Part shown: positions 31,464-41,470 of the stretch, one piece after another
How the letters are laid out: every line of letters begins with the position of its first letter
How positions within the stretch are numbered: position 1 is the stretch's first letter
From: SCUD01 sp036824505
GTDB taxonomy: Bacteria; Pseudomonadota; Gammaproteobacteria; Steroidobacterales; Steroidobacteraceae
NCBI GenBank assembly: GCA_036824505.1
Contig: DAITAA010000013.1
Location: 15,596 to 79,595 of the forward strand
Length of the DNA stretch: 64,000 nt
Direction of reading: 5' to 3'
The notes under the pieces: model-generated
What the model was told of the DNA's origin: nothing
What the model saw: the letters and a program-made list of their open reading frames with translations, nothing else
Databases searched by the model: none
Program-made: the position numbers and the translations under genes

Positions 31464-34400
31464 TCAGGCGCGACCGTAGCCGCCGCCGCCCGGCGTCTCG
31501 ATGACCAGCGTATCGCCCGCCTGGACTTCGAGACTCACGCAGGCCGGCAGCTGGCGCGATCCGCCGCGAGCCGGTTCCAGCCGGTTGATCCCGGTCGCGC
31601 CGTCGCCGCCGCCGGCGAGACCGAATGGCGCAATGCGCCGGTGATTGGACAGGATGGCCGCAGTCATGGGTTTTCGGAACTCGATGCGGCGGACGAGACC
31701 GTCGCCGCCGTGCTGCCGGCCAGCACCGCCGGAGCCGCGGCGGTAACGGAATTCACGAACCAGAACCGGATAACGCGCCTCCAGCACTTCAGGATCCGTT
31801 AGACGCGAGTTTGTCATGTGCGTCTGCACGCCTGACGCGCCGTCAAATCCGGCCCCGGCTCCCGCGCCGCCCGCGATCGTTTCGTAGTACTGGTATTCGC
31901 CGTCCCCGAATGTCAGGTTGTTCATGGTTCCCTGTGAAGCGGCCAGCGCGCCAAGCGCTCCGTACAGTGCATCGACGATGCATTGCGAAGTCTCGACATT
32001 ACCGGCGACGACTGCAGCCGGCGGCACGGGGTTCAGCATCGACCCGGATGGGACGCGGATCACCAGCGGCCGGAGGCAGCCCTCGTTGAGCGGGATGTCC
32101 GCGTCGATCAGCGTGCGAAAAACGTAGAGTACCGCCGCCGTGCAAACGGCGAGCGGAGCATTGAAATTGCCGGCGCTCTGGGCCGAGGTGCCGGTGAAAT
32201 CGATCACCGCCGCGCGCGCCGCCCGGTCGATAGTGACCGAAACCTCGATAGCACTGCCGTCATCGAGTTCGTAGCGGCGCTGGCCGTCGGAAAGACGCCC
32301 GATGACCTCGCGGACGAATGCTTCGGCGTTGTCCTGCACATGACCCATGTAGGCCTCGACCTGCTCTCGGCCAAAGAGCTCGATCAGCCGCCCGAGTTCA
32401 GACATGCCGCGCGAATTGGCGGCGAGTTGCGCCTTCAGGTCGGCGACATTCTGGTCCGGATTGCGGGCCGGCCACCTGCCGGATGCCAGTACCGCCCGCA
32501 ATTCGCGCTCTCGCAGGCGGCCGCCGTCAACCAGCAGGAAGTTGTCGATCAGCACGCCTTCCTCCCCGATGAGGCGGCTCGCGGGCGGCATGGAGCCGGG
32601 CGTGATACCGCCGATGTCCGCATGATGTGCGCGCGATGCGACGTAGAACGCGGGGTGGCGGTCGCCTGCTGTGAAGACCGGGGTGACGACGGTGATGTCC
32701 GGCAGGTGCGTGCCGCCGGCATAAGGCGCGTTCAACATCCATGCACGCCCCGGGCGCAGCTCGCCGTGGTTGCGCTCGATCACGGCGCGCACGCTTGCGC
32801 CCATCGAGCCGAGATGCACGGGCATATGCGGGGCGTTTGCGATCAGTGCACCCCGTGCATCAAACAGGGCGCAGGAAAAGTCCAGCCGTTCGCGGATATT
32901 CACCGAGACAGCGGTTGCCTGGAGCACGGCGCCCATCTGTTCCGCGACCTGCATGTAACGATGATTGTAGATTTCGAGCAGTGCCGGATCGGGATGCCGC
33001 ACTGCTCCGCGCCCGGGCGCGCTCATGCCGACCCGCGTGAGCTTCAGCTCGCCGCCTTCGAGCAGGCGCAGCGTCCATCCTGCCTCGACGACAGTCGTGG
33101 AATTCGGCTCGACGATCAATGCCGGTCCGGCGATGGCATTCGCAGTCGAAAGACCCGCGCGATCAATTGCCACCACTTCACGCCAGCCGTCGAACCAGGC
33201 ACGAACGCCGCCATCCTGCATCGGTGCCCTGGTCGCAGTTGCGCGCGGCAGGTCACCAGCCGCCGGTTCGCCCGGGGACAGGACCTCGGCGCGCAGGGTC
33301 GCAACGATGACGCCCTCGAGGTCCGGGAGAAATCCGAAGCGCAGGCGGAATTCGGCGCTGAATCGTTCCAGCATCTTCGGCACGTCATCCAGTGGAATTC
33401 CGATCGCGGTCTCGGTGCCTGGAGCGCGCAACTCGACGACCTGCGACAAGCCGAGCGTCGCGGCATCGGCGCCCTGCAAAATCAATGACTGGCGCAGCTC
33501 CTGGCACATGGCATCGAGTTGCCCTGCCAGCGATTCACGCGAAGCATCCGCCAACGGGCGCTCGATGCTCTGCCTGCGCTGCAGGCTGCGATCGGCGAGC
33601 CCGATGCCCCAGGCCGACAGCACGCTGGCCATCGGGTGGATCAGTATCTCGCCGACGCCGAGCGCTTCCGCGACCCGGCAGGCATGCTGCGGAGCCGCGC
33701 CACCGTAGCAGAACAACGCGAATTCGCCCGGATCGTGGCCCTGGCGCACCGAAACGTGGCGGATCGCGCGCGCCATCGTCTCGACAGCCACATCCAGGAA
33801 TCCTGCCGCGAGCTGCTCGGCGGAGGTCGGTGCTCCCGTGTCTGCCGAGACGCGCATGGCGAGCTGCTCGAAATGCTCCTGTACCGTGTGTTCGTCGAGA
33901 GGCAGGTCGCGGCGGGGACCGAATACCGCCGGGAAGAATTCAGGGCGGATCCTGCCGAGCAGTACCTGCAGGTCGGTCACGGTGAGCGGGCCGCCGCGGC
34001 GATAGCAGGCGGGCCCGGGATTGGCGCCCGCCGATTGCGGTCCAACCCGCAGGCGACCGCCTTCGAAATGCAGTATCGAGCCGCCGCCGGCTGCAACGGT
34101 GTGGATATTCATCATCGGCGCCTGCAGGCGCACGCCGGCGACCGTAGTTTCATAGCGCTGCGGACAGCCGTTGTCGTGGAGCGCCACGTCGGTCGAAGTT
34201 CCGCCCATGTCGAAGGCAATCAGGCGCGACCGCCCGAGCGCCTTGCCGGCGCGCGCCGTGCCGACCAGGCCGCCGGCGGGGCCCGAGAGGACGGCATTCG
34301 ACGCGCGAAACGCCTGCAGCGCGACGAGACCGCCATTGCTCTGCATGAACTGCAGCGGCGTGTCCGAGAACCGCGGCCCAAGTCCCTCGCGGAATAGGCG

Positions 34401-35066
34401 CGCATAACGCGCAAGCAGCGGCGTGAGGTAGGCATCGACCACCGTCGTGTCGCCGCGGCTGACGAGACGGATCATCGGCGAAGACTCGTGCGACGCAATG
34501 ACGTCGTCGAATCCCGCCAGCCGTGCAATCCCGGTCGCGCGCCGCTCGTGATCCGGGTACCGGTACCCGTGCATCAACACGATGGCGACACTGCCAGTTC
34601 CCTGCGCACGCAAGTGCCCGAGATCCGCGGCAAGCCGCTTCTGGTCAAGCGGTCGCAGGACCTCGCCGTCGGCGGCCAGCCGCTCGTCGGCCTCGATGAC
34701 CTCACGATAGAGCGGTTGCGGAAGTTCGATGCGCAAGCGGAACAGTTCCGGCCGGTTCTGGTAGCCGATTGCAAGCGCATCGCGAAATCCCGCGGTGATG
34801 ACCAGCGCGGTCGGCACGCCGCGCCGTTCGAGGAGCGCATTGGTCGCGACCGTCGTGCCGATCCGGATCACCTCGATTGCCGGTTCGGCGCCGCCATGCC
34901 GATCGAGCAGCGCCAGGACCCCTGCGACGCCGGGATCGCGATCGGCGAGCGGATCTTCCGACAGCCGCTTCTCGACGATCAGCCGGCCGTCTGGCGCGCG
35001 GGCGATGATGTCGGTGAAGGTGCCGCCACGGTCGATCCAGAATTGCCAGCCGCGCCCCGCACTCAT
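31464..35066 (-). CDS. Hydantoinase/5-oxoprolinase, HyuA-HyuB fusion
   Basis: A 1200-residue fusion of HyuA-like ATPase (residues 1-680; IDRGGTFTDI phosphate loop near 12-21, DMGGTSTDVAL near 290) and HyuB-like subunit (690-1195; VSVNIRERLDFSCALFD, YVASRAHHADIGG, and a glycine-rich C-terminal end ETPGGGGYG). Such proteins hydrolyse 5-oxoproline to glutamate with ATP (glutathione turnover) or open hydantoin rings. The length matches the eukaryotic-type 5-oxoprolinase. It starts 3 bases after the patatin gene's stop, so they are co-transcribed, and it converges on the sheath gene with a one-base gap. Confidence 0.93.
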   Translation of the reverse strand: MSAGRGWQFWIDRGGTFTDIIARAPDGRLIVEKRLSEDPLADRDPGVAGVLALLDRHGGAEPAIEVIRIGTTVATNALLERRGVPTALVITAGFRDALAIGYQNRPELFRLRIELPQPLYREVIEADERLAADGEVLRPLDQKRLAADLGHLRAQGTGSVAIVLMHGYRYPDHERRATGIARLAGFDDVIASHESSPMIRLVSRGDTTVVDAYLTPLLARYARLFREGLGPRFSDTPLQFMQSNGGLVALQAFRASNAVLSGPAGGLVGTARAGKALGRSRLIAFDMGGTSTDVALHDNGCPQRYETTVAGVRLQAPMMNIHTVAAGGGSILHFEGGRLRVGPQSAGANPGPACYRRGGPLTVTDLQVLLGRIRPEFFPAVFGPRRDLPLDEHTVQEHFEQLAMRVSADTGAPTSAEQLAAGFLDVAVETMARAIRHVSVRQGHDPGEFALFCYGGAAPQHACRVAEALGVGEILIHPMASVLSAWGIGLADRSLQRRQSIERPLADASRESLAGQLDAMCQELRQSLILQGADAATLGLSQVVELRAPGTETAIGIPLDDVPKMLERFSAEFRLRFGFLPDLEGVIVATLRAEVLSPGEPAAGDLPRATATRAPMQDGGVRAWFDGWREVVAIDRAGLSTANAIAGPALIVEPNSTTVVEAGWTLRLLEGGELKLTRVGMSAPGRGAVRHPDPALLEIYNHRYMQVAEQMGAVLQATAVSVNIRERLDFSCALFDARGALIANAPHMPVHLGSMGASVRAVIERNHGELRPGRAWMLNAPYAGGTHLPDITVVTPVFTAGDRHPAFYVASRAHHADIGGITPGSMPPASRLIGEEGVLIDNFLLVDGGRLRERELRAVLASGRWPARNPDQNVADLKAQLAANSRGMSELGRLIELFGREQVEAYMGHVQDNAEAFVREVIGRLSDGQRRYELDDGSAIEVSVTIDRAARAAVIDFTGTSAQSAGNFNAPLAVCTAAVLYVFRTLIDADIPLNEGCLRPLVIRVPSGSMLNPVPPAAVVAGNVETSQCIVDALYGALGALAASQGTMNNLTFGDGEYQYYETIAGGAGAGAGFDGASGVQTHMTNSRLTDPEVLEARYPVLVREFRYRRGSGGAGRQHGGDGLVRRIEFRKPMTAAILSNHRRIAPFGLAGGGDGATGINRLEPARGGSRQLPACVSLEVQAGDTLVIETPGGGGYGRA

Positions 35067-35069
35067 GCG

Positions 35070-36836
35070 TCAGTCATTTCGCGCTCGCCGCAAGCCTTCC
35101 GGCATTCCTTCTGCCAGCCGTTCGCAGGTGTGCCGGTAGCCGATCTCGATGGCGCGCTCGAAGGATTTCCAGTCCAGCAGGTCCAGCGATGCGAGCGGCG
35201 GCATCAGCAACAGGTCGCTCAGCCCGCGGCGCTCCTGCGTTGCGGTCATGCTGTTGACCATGCCGGAGCGCCACAGGATCTGCAGGATGTTCGGGCGCTT
35301 CCGCCGCCGCTGCGCGCGGCGAAACAGGTTCAGGAACGAAGGCGCCTCTGTCGCGTCGATATCGGTCGTGAATGTCGGGTCGGTGCCGACGTCAACGCCG
35401 ATGACCGGGCCGCGACCCTTCGCGCGCATGACATCAACGGGCAGGTTGTTCATCGTGCCGCCGTCGACGAATACTTCGCCACCATGGAAGACGGGCGGCA
35501 GGACGCCGGGGATCGCGACCGAAGCGCGCAGCCAGCGCCACAGCAGGCCCTGTTGATGCACCGCGATCCGGCCGCTCGTCAGGTTGGAAGAAACGCAGAA
35601 GAACGGCAGCGGCAGGTCCTCGATATCGATGTCCCCGAGTTCGCGGCGCAACAGCAATCCGACCTTGCGGCCTGAGACCAGCGAGATCAGTGGCCAGGTG
35701 AAATCCGAAAGCGGATTCGTGTCCACAAAGCTGCGTTTGAAACGCTCGACCAGCTCCTCGTCGGTCCAGTCGGCTGCGACACCGGCGGCGAGGATGCCGC
35801 CCATGCTGGCACCACCCACGAGGTCAATCGGTATGCCGTGCTCGCGCAGTGCGCGCACGACGCCGAGATGCGCAAAGCCGCGCGCGCCTCCACCAGACAG
35901 CACCAGACCCACTGCCCGATGCGTCAACAGGCGCACGATGCGCGCCAGGTCGGCGGCTCCCCGCGAGTGATGGAATGGCATGCCGGGAAGTGTTGCGCGC
36001 CAGCGTGACGCGGCGCCGCTGGTGATGCGGCCTTCGTGCAGCAGCAGGAGCTCGGCGCGTTGCGCGGCATGCGGATGCTGTTCAAGCACGGGCCAGGGCC
36101 CGGCTTCGGTGTCAGCCCTTGCTGCCAGCAGCAGGACATCCGCCTGACGCACGCACTGGCGGGTCCAGACAGTATCGCCCGGCTCGCCCACATAGACGAC
36201 GAAGTCGTTGCGTGATTCGACCTCATGGAACCACTGGCTGCTGTGGCGGCCGGCTCTGGCGCTGCCGACCAGGTCGACGAGACCCAGGCGGGCGAGCGCT
36301 TCGACCAGCGCGGTGGTCAGTGCATTGACGTCGATCGTCGGATCATGGGGGACGACCGTGATCGTGCGCGGCGCGGCCGGCGCGGACCTTCGTGTCGGGG
36401 CGTTTTCAAGCAGGCGTTCGACCGAGAGCCGTGCGAGCCGCAGGATCGCATCGGGATGGGAGAGAAGCACACGCTCGAAAGTGCCGGATGACAGCCGCGC
36501 GAGTTCCGAATCGCGCAACGCGCGCACGGTTGCAGTGCGCGGCCGCGCCACAATAAGGCCCATCTCGCCGACACTCTCACCCGCGGCAATGCGACCGACG
36601 AGCTGGCCGCCCGCGCCAAATGCACCCAGACAGCCACTGACCACGAAGTAGACGGAATCGGCCGGCTCGCCGGCCTCGAACAACAAGCTGCCGCCGGGCA
36701 GCGCGATCCACTCGAGTTCGGCGACCGCGGCGTCGATGACGGTATTGGGCAAACCAGAAAACAGCGGCAACGATGCCAGCATCGCCCAGGGGTTGGCCCT
36801 CGGATCGATCTGGGTACGGTCGTCCTGCTCGTCCAC
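35070..36836 (-). CDS. Patatin-like phospholipase with cyclic-nucleotide-binding domain (NTE-like)
   Basis: This 588-residue protein has an N-terminal cNMP-binding fold (about 25-145: AGEPADSVYFVVSGCL, GESVGEMGLIVARPRTATV). A linker related to the NTE family follows, then a patatin domain from about 308: oxyanion GGGARG (315-320), nucleophile S344 in GASMG and D458 in VDGG. It probably deacylates lysophospholipids and is ligand-regulated. The start is GTG 36836 with little ribosome-site support. It precedes the oxoprolinase gene by 3 bases. Confidence 0.93.
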   Translation of the reverse strand: MDEQDDRTQIDPRANPWAMLASLPLFSGLPNTVIDAAVAELEWIALPGGSLLFEAGEPADSVYFVVSGCLGAFGAGGQLVGRIAAGESVGEMGLIVARPRTATVRALRDSELARLSSGTFERVLLSHPDAILRLARLSVERLLENAPTRRSAPAAPRTITVVPHDPTIDVNALTTALVEALARLGLVDLVGSARAGRHSSQWFHEVESRNDFVVYVGEPGDTVWTRQCVRQADVLLLAARADTEAGPWPVLEQHPHAAQRAELLLLHEGRITSGAASRWRATLPGMPFHHSRGAADLARIVRLLTHRAVGLVLSGGGARGFAHLGVVRALREHGIPIDLVGGASMGGILAAGVAADWTDEELVERFKRSFVDTNPLSDFTWPLISLVSGRKVGLLLRRELGDIDIEDLPLPFFCVSSNLTSGRIAVHQQGLLWRWLRASVAIPGVLPPVFHGGEVFVDGGTMNNLPVDVMRAKGRGPVIGVDVGTDPTFTTDIDATEAPSFLNLFRRAQRRRKRPNILQILWRSGMVNSMTATQERRGLSDLLLMPPLASLDLLDWKSFERAIEIGYRHTCERLAEGMPEGLRRARND

Positions 36837-36863
36837 GGCAGGCGGACGATATCACGACGCGGC

Positions 36864-36869
36864 TACAAT
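36864..36869 (+). promoter_or_regulatory. -10-like TACAAT 8 nt before the alkyltransferase-like gene
   Basis: TACAAT matches the -10 consensus at 5 of 6 bases and ends 8 bases before ATG 36878 (5 before an in-frame GTG). No Shine-Dalgarno sequence is present. Transcription would begin at or next to the start codon. Confidence 0.4.
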
Positions 36870-36877
36870 CATTGGTG

Positions 36878-37231
36878 ATGGCCGGCACAGATCGCAGGCT
36901 GCTCGAACGCATCTGGAAAGAGGTCGCGAGGATCCCGCGCGGGTCGGTCGCCAGTTACGGCGACGTCGCGCGCCGGGCGGGGCTGCCGCGCCGTGCGCGG
37001 CTGGTCGGCCATGCGCTGAAAGTGGCGCCAGCCGGGCTCCGGCTGCCCTGGCATCGCGTCATCAATGCGCGCGGCGCCATCAGCTTGCCGCCGGGTTCGC
37101 GGCTGTACCGGTTGCAGCGCGAAAGGCTCGAGCGGGAGGGCGTGCGGTTTCGCAATGGCTGCGTGGACCTTGCAAGGCACGAAGTCGCGGATGATCTCGA
37201 CGCGCTGCTGTGGCGGCCGCGCCGGGACTGA
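36878..37231 (+). CDS. Alkyltransferase-like protein (ATL, MGMT-like without the cysteine)
   Basis: The 117-residue protein matches the DNA-binding domain of O6-alkylguanine-DNA alkyltransferases. The catalytic PCHRV cysteine is Trp (PWHRV, W58), which defines the ATL group. ATLs bind O6-alkylguanine lesions without repairing them and hand them to nucleotide excision repair. The helix-turn-helix SYGDVARRAGL and RLVGHAL segments are present. There is no full MGMT beside it. Confidence 0.92.
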   Translation: MAGTDRRLLERIWKEVARIPRGSVASYGDVARRAGLPRRARLVGHALKVAPAGLRLPWHRVINARGAISLPPGSRLYRLQRERLEREGVRFRNGCVDLARHEVADDLDALLWRPRRD

Positions 37232-37264
37232 TACCATCGCCGCGTCAGGGTTGCGGAGCGGTAC

Positions 37265-37783
37265 ATGGCCAGTCGTCACGTGGTCTTTTCGCACGGTCTG
37301 GACAGCAGCCCGTGGGGAACCAAGATTTCCGCGATGGCGGAGGTCGCGAAGAGCGAAGGCTGGAATGTTGACTCGGTTGACTATCGCGGCGTCAGCGACC
37401 CGCGCGACCGGGTCACAAGGCTACTGAGTTTCTGTCGCGACATTCGTGGTGATCTGGTGCTGGTCGGCTCGAGTCTCGGCGGCTATGTCGCAACCAGCGC
37501 TTCGGCGCTGCTGCATGCGCGCGGCCTGTTCCTGATGGCTCCGGCGTTCTACATGCCGGGAACCGAGGAGCTGACCGCGAAACCGGCACCTTGCCCGAAG
37601 ACGATCGTGCACGGCTGGCGCGACGATGTCGTGCCGGTCGAGAACAGCATCAAGTTTGCCCGCGAGCACAGCGCGACGCTGCACATCCTCGACTCGGACC
37701 ACCGCCTGCACAGCGAGCTCTCGCTGGTGAACTACCTCTTCGAATACTTCCTCGTCGCGCTCGACCTGCCGAAGCGGCGCTGA
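37265..37783 (+). CDS. YqiA/YcfP-like alpha/beta-hydrolase
   Basis: This small 172-residue hydrolase has the nucleophile motif GSSLGG (S70), an aspartate in HGWRDDVVP (D120/D121) and a terminal histidine in DSDHRLHS (H146 or H149). The N-terminal FSHGLDSSPWGTK is the oxyanion strand of this family. It is probably a thioesterase or esterase; the substrate is unknown. GGAG lies 6 bases before ATG 37265. It is separated from the ATL gene by 33 bases and may be co-transcribed. Confidence 0.88.
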   Translation: MASRHVVFSHGLDSSPWGTKISAMAEVAKSEGWNVDSVDYRGVSDPRDRVTRLLSFCRDIRGDLVLVGSSLGGYVATSASALLHARGLFLMAPAFYMPGTEELTAKPAPCPKTIVHGWRDDVVPVENSIKFAREHSATLHILDSDHRLHSELSLVNYLFEYFLVALDLPKRR

Positions 37784-37880
37784 GTTCGCGCGGCCTGCGC
37801 GCCTGCCGGGCCGGCTCGTTCGCTCAGCCGATCTTTATTCGCTCACTCGCCGCCCGTCCGGCGCATCGGCCGCGCGGGTG

Positions 37881-38684
37881 TCAGTGTCGGCGTCGGATCG
37901 CGCGTGCGGCGAGGCGGTCAACCAGTCCCGGGGCAAGAAGCTTGAGCCAGCGCAGCGCGCGGGAACGCAGCGATGTGAACACCAGCCGTCGGCGTTGAAG
38001 CGTCGCGCGCAGAATGATTGCTGCGCATTCCTCGGCGGTCATGATCTTCGCTTCCTTCATCAGGCTGACCCCGAGCGGCCTGCCATCCGGGCCGATCGCG
38101 CGCCGGTGAATTTCAGAGCGCACGAAATCGGGCGCGACGACCGTGACGCTGACTCCCTTGTCCACGAGCTCGATACGCAGCGAATCAAAAAAGCCGATCA
38201 TCGCGTGCTTGGAGGCGGAATAGCCGGTGCGCGTGGGAACGCCGATGAGCCCCGCAAGACTGGATACGGCCACGATACGCCCGCGTGCCGCGACGAGCGC
38301 GGGCAATGCCCGCCAGGTGAGCCACGCGGCGCCGAGATAGTTGGTGCGCATCAGGCGCTCGAGCAACTCGGGGTCCTGGAGTTGGTCGAGTCTCGACCAC
38401 ATCGTCGATCCGGCGTTGTGCAGCAGCACGTCGATCGTTCCGAAGCGCCCAAGCGTCGCTTCGATCAGCGCCTCGCAATCAGCGCGATGCGAGACATCGG
38501 TCGGCACGCTCAGGACTTCCGCGCCGCGCGCACTGCATTCCGAGGAAAGCGAGGCGAGCCGCTCGGCACTCCTTGCTGCAAGCACGATGCGCGCCCTCGC
38601 GGATGCCAGGGCGAGCGCAAGCGCACGGCCAATGCCTTCGGATGCGCCGGTCAGCACGACCACTTTGCCCTCGAATGAGTCCAT
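37881..38684 (-). CDS. Short-chain dehydrogenase/reductase
   Basis: This classical SDR of 267 residues has the cofactor motif TGASEGIG (12-19), the NAG strand motif (90-92) and the catalytic Ser/Tyr/Lys (S141-S142 region, Y155, K159 in GYSASKHAM). A long C-terminal tail (RALRWLKLLAPGLVDRL) is amphipathic and may associate with membranes, as in SDRs acting on lipids. ATG 38684 starts just before the cofactor strand; the longer frame to 38891 would overlap the divergent lipoprotein gene. The substrate is unknown. Confidence 0.9.
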   Translation of the reverse strand: MDSFEGKVVVLTGASEGIGRALALALASARARIVLAARSAERLASLSSECSARGAEVLSVPTDVSHRADCEALIEATLGRFGTIDVLLHNAGSTMWSRLDQLQDPELLERLMRTNYLGAAWLTWRALPALVAARGRIVAVSSLAGLIGVPTRTGYSASKHAMIGFFDSLRIELVDKGVSVTVVAPDFVRSEIHRRAIGPDGRPLGVSLMKEAKIMTAEECAAIILRATLQRRRLVFTSLRSRALRWLKLLAPGLVDRLAARAIRRRH

Positions 38685-38736
38685 GCGGGGCAGGATCGCG
38701 CTAAACTGCATCACTTGTCGACCCAGGAGGACCGCG

Positions 38737-38967
38737 ATGCGCGCAATCTGGATGGCCGGGACATTCGCGGTGCTTGCAATGGCCGGCTGCGGCAAGAGCG
38801 AGCCCGAGCCGGAGAAACCGCCCATGAAAGTCGAAGACACCGTGTTTGGTGACCTGATCAGCACGCAGGACAAGGCCCGTGACCGGACCAATGCGGCCGT
38901 TGAAGCGCATAAGGCCGAGCTTGAGGCTCAGATCAGCGAGAGCGAAGACTCCAAACCCGAAGAATGA
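38737..38967 (+). CDS. Small lipoprotein, 76 aa
   Basis: The protein has a lipoprotein signal (MRAIWMAGTFAVLAMAGC, lipidated C18) followed by a charged, Glu/Lys-rich tail with a probable helix (DKARDRTNAAVEAHKAELE). A strong CAGGAGG lies 6 bases before ATG 38737. Its stop overlaps the plsB start (ATGA), so it is translationally coupled to phospholipid synthesis. No family is recognised; a membrane-associated structural role is possible. Confidence 0.8.
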   Translation: MRAIWMAGTFAVLAMAGCGKSEPEPEKPPMKVEDTVFGDLISTQDKARDRTNAAVEAHKAELEAQISESEDSKPEE

Positions 38968-41426
38968 AGCGGCTGCTCGGGCTCGATCGCACCTTTCTGT
39001 GGGCGTCGCGCGGCGTCCTGCGCGTGTTCGTGCGGGCAACCGTCGTGCCCGAGGACGCGTTCGTTCGCCTGCGAGGCCGCGCCCGTCCGCTGCTCTATGT
39101 TCTGGAAGAGCGCAACATGTCGGACCTGCTGGCGCTCGAGCAGGCCTGCATGGACGGTGGTTTGCGCCGGCCCGCCAAGCGCCTGAAAGCGCGCGAACTG
39201 CGCCTGCCGCGCTCGGTGGTCGCGATGGAGCGGCGTGCCGGCGTGCTGCGCCGCCGCGCGGATCGGCGCACGCCTCCTGAACTCGCGGGCGCCATCGCGG
39301 CGGCGGGCGCCGACGGCGCGCTGGAGCTCGACATCGTTCCGGTCGCGGTCTATTGGGGCAGGGCGCCACAGCGCGAGCGATCCTGGCTGCGTCTGATCCT
39401 GTCGGAGAACTGGGCGCTGGTGGGCCCATTCAGGCGGCTGCTGTCCATCGTATTTAACGGCCGCAATACGCTGATCCGGTTCGGCGAGCCGCGCTCACTT
39501 CAGAGTTTTGCGGCTTCAGGTGCCGATGGTGCGCGCGGCGCACGCCGGCTGCTGAAGGAACTGCGCGCGGAATTCCGGCACATGCGCGCGGACACGCTGG
39601 GCCCGGACCTGTCGACGCGGCGCGCAATCGTCGCGCAGGTGCTGAGAACGCGTGCCGTGCGCCAGGCCGTGCGCCAGGAGATTCGCGACTCGAAGGCCTC
39701 GCGCCGCGACGGCCTGCGGGCCGCACGCCGCAACGCACTCGAGATCGCAGCGGATTATTCGCATTCGTTCATACGGATCGCCGACCGGGTCCTGACCTGG
39801 ATGCTGACCCGTGTCTTTGACGGTGTCGAGGTCAGGAATGCGGAGTATCTCGACCGGCTGCCACCCGCCTGCGAAATCGTCTATGTCCCCTGCCACCGTA
39901 GCCATATCGATTACCTGCTGCTGTCGTATGTGATCTACCGGCGCGGCTACGCGGTGCCGTATGTGGCCGCCGGAATCAACCTCAACCTGCCGGTGCTCGG
40001 GCGCCTGCTGCGCAAGGGCGGCGCATTCTTCATACGGCGCAGCTTTCGCGGCAGCGGTCTCTACCCGGTCGTCTTTACGAAATACGTCGACGTTATGATG
40101 AATCGCGGCCACCCGATGGAATTCTTCATCGAGGGTGGTCGAAGCCGCACCGGCAGGTTGCTGCAGCCCCGTACGGGCATGCTGGCCATGACAGTGCGCA
40201 GCTTCCTGCGCGATGCGCGGCGGCCAGTCGCCTACGTGCCGGCTTATTTTGGTTATGAGCGCCTGCTGGAGGGCGAGTCATACATCGACGAACTCTCGGG
40301 CCGGCCAAAGCAGAAGGAGACACTCGGAGGATTGCTGCGTGTCCTGCCACAACTTCGCCGGCAACTCGGTCGGGTCTATATCAGCTTCGGCGAGCCGCTG
40401 CTGCTCGATGGCGCGCTGGACGGGCTGAATCCTGACTGGCGCAATGACGTGAAGGACGAGAGCGCGCGCCCAACATGGTTTGGAGATGCAGTTGATGTCG
40501 TCGCGGGCGAGATCATGCGGAGAATCAATGCTGCGGCGGCCGTCACGCCGATAAACCTGTTGTCCGTTGCGCTGCTCGCGGCGCCGCGCCAGGCGATGGT
40601 TGAGAATGATCTTGAGAAGCAACTGCAGTTATACATCGACCTGCTTCGCGCATTTCCTTATTCACCGGACATTTCAGTCGCGGCCGATGATGGCGCTTCG
40701 ATCATCCGGCGTGTCGAGCAGATGGGCATGCTCGAGCGGCGCGCGCACCCGCTCGGCGACGTACTGCGCATGGTCGAGCAGAATGCGGTGCTCGCAACCT
40801 ACTACCGCAACAATGTCCTGCATCTGTTTGCCCTGCCGTCGCTGGTGGCATGCGCGTTCCTGAATAATTCCAGGATGCGCCATGAAGATTTGCAGCGGCT
40901 GGTCGGACGCGTCTATCCATACATCCGCGCAGAACTGTTCCTGCGCTGGCGCGAAGACGAGCTGGCCGGTGCCGTTGACGGCGTTCTCGCGGCCCTGGCT
41001 GGCCATGGCCTGCTGGAGCGGACTGCCGACGGCGAGTCCTGGCGCCGGCCGACCACCGGCAGCGCTGAGGCCGTGCGGCTGTCAGTGCTTGCGCAGGCGA
41101 CGATCCAGACCATTGAGCGCTATTACCTGGCCATCGCGCTGCTATTGCGCGCCGGGCATTCGGTGCTGTCGCTGGAAGCGCTGGAGAAGCGCTGTGTCAC
41201 GATGGCCCAGCGCATGTCCATGCTGTACGGACTTGCAGCCCCGGAGTTCTTTGACCGTTCGATGTTCCGGGACTTCATCGAATTGCTGCGCCAGCGGGGA
41301 GTGATCCGGCTGGATGGGGAGGGGCTTCTGACCTACGACGATCTGCTGTTTGCCGTGGCGGAAGACGCTCGCATCGTGCTATCGGAGCAGATCCGCAACA
41401 GCATCCTTCAGGTGACCCACAGCTAG
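38964..41426 (+). CDS. plsB: Glycerol-3-phosphate 1-O-acyltransferase PlsB
   Basis: PlsB acylates sn-glycerol-3-phosphate at position 1, the first step of phospholipid synthesis at the inner membrane. The 820 residues match the E. coli-type enzyme. Acyltransferase motif I is CHRSHIDY (H311, D316), motif III FFIEGGRSRTGR and motif IV VAYVPAYFGYE. It overlaps the upstream lipoprotein gene by ATGA, which explains its lack of its own ribosome-binding site. Confidence 0.96.
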   Translation: MKRLLGLDRTFLWASRGVLRVFVRATVVPEDAFVRLRGRARPLLYVLEERNMSDLLALEQACMDGGLRRPAKRLKARELRLPRSVVAMERRAGVLRRRADRRTPPELAGAIAAAGADGALELDIVPVAVYWGRAPQRERSWLRLILSENWALVGPFRRLLSIVFNGRNTLIRFGEPRSLQSFAASGADGARGARRLLKELRAEFRHMRADTLGPDLSTRRAIVAQVLRTRAVRQAVRQEIRDSKASRRDGLRAARRNALEIAADYSHSFIRIADRVLTWMLTRVFDGVEVRNAEYLDRLPPACEIVYVPCHRSHIDYLLLSYVIYRRGYAVPYVAAGINLNLPVLGRLLRKGGAFFIRRSFRGSGLYPVVFTKYVDVMMNRGHPMEFFIEGGRSRTGRLLQPRTGMLAMTVRSFLRDARRPVAYVPAYFGYERLLEGESYIDELSGRPKQKETLGGLLRVLPQLRRQLGRVYISFGEPLLLDGALDGLNPDWRNDVKDESARPTWFGDAVDVVAGEIMRRINAAAAVTPINLLSVALLAAPRQAMVENDLEKQLQLYIDLLRAFPYSPDISVAADDGASIIRRVEQMGMLERRAHPLGDVLRMVEQNAVLATYYRNNVLHLFALPSLVACAFLNNSRMRHEDLQRLVGRVYPYIRAELFLRWREDELAGAVDGVLAALAGHGLLERTADGESWRRPTTGSAEAVRLSVLAQATIQTIERYYLAIALLLRAGHSVLSLEALEKRCVTMAQRMSMLYGLAAPEFFDRSMFRDFIELLRQRGVIRLDGEGLLTYDDLLFAVAEDARIVLSEQIRNSILQVTHS

Positions 41427-41470
41427 GGCCTTCCGGCAGCAGGACCGCGCCCTCGGGTTGAACCGGTTGT

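Noticed and set aside
31983..33488. 501-codon open frame on the plus strand
   Set aside because: It is antisense to the oxoprolinase fusion, whose motifs are intact along the same bases. Composition is typical of a shadow frame.
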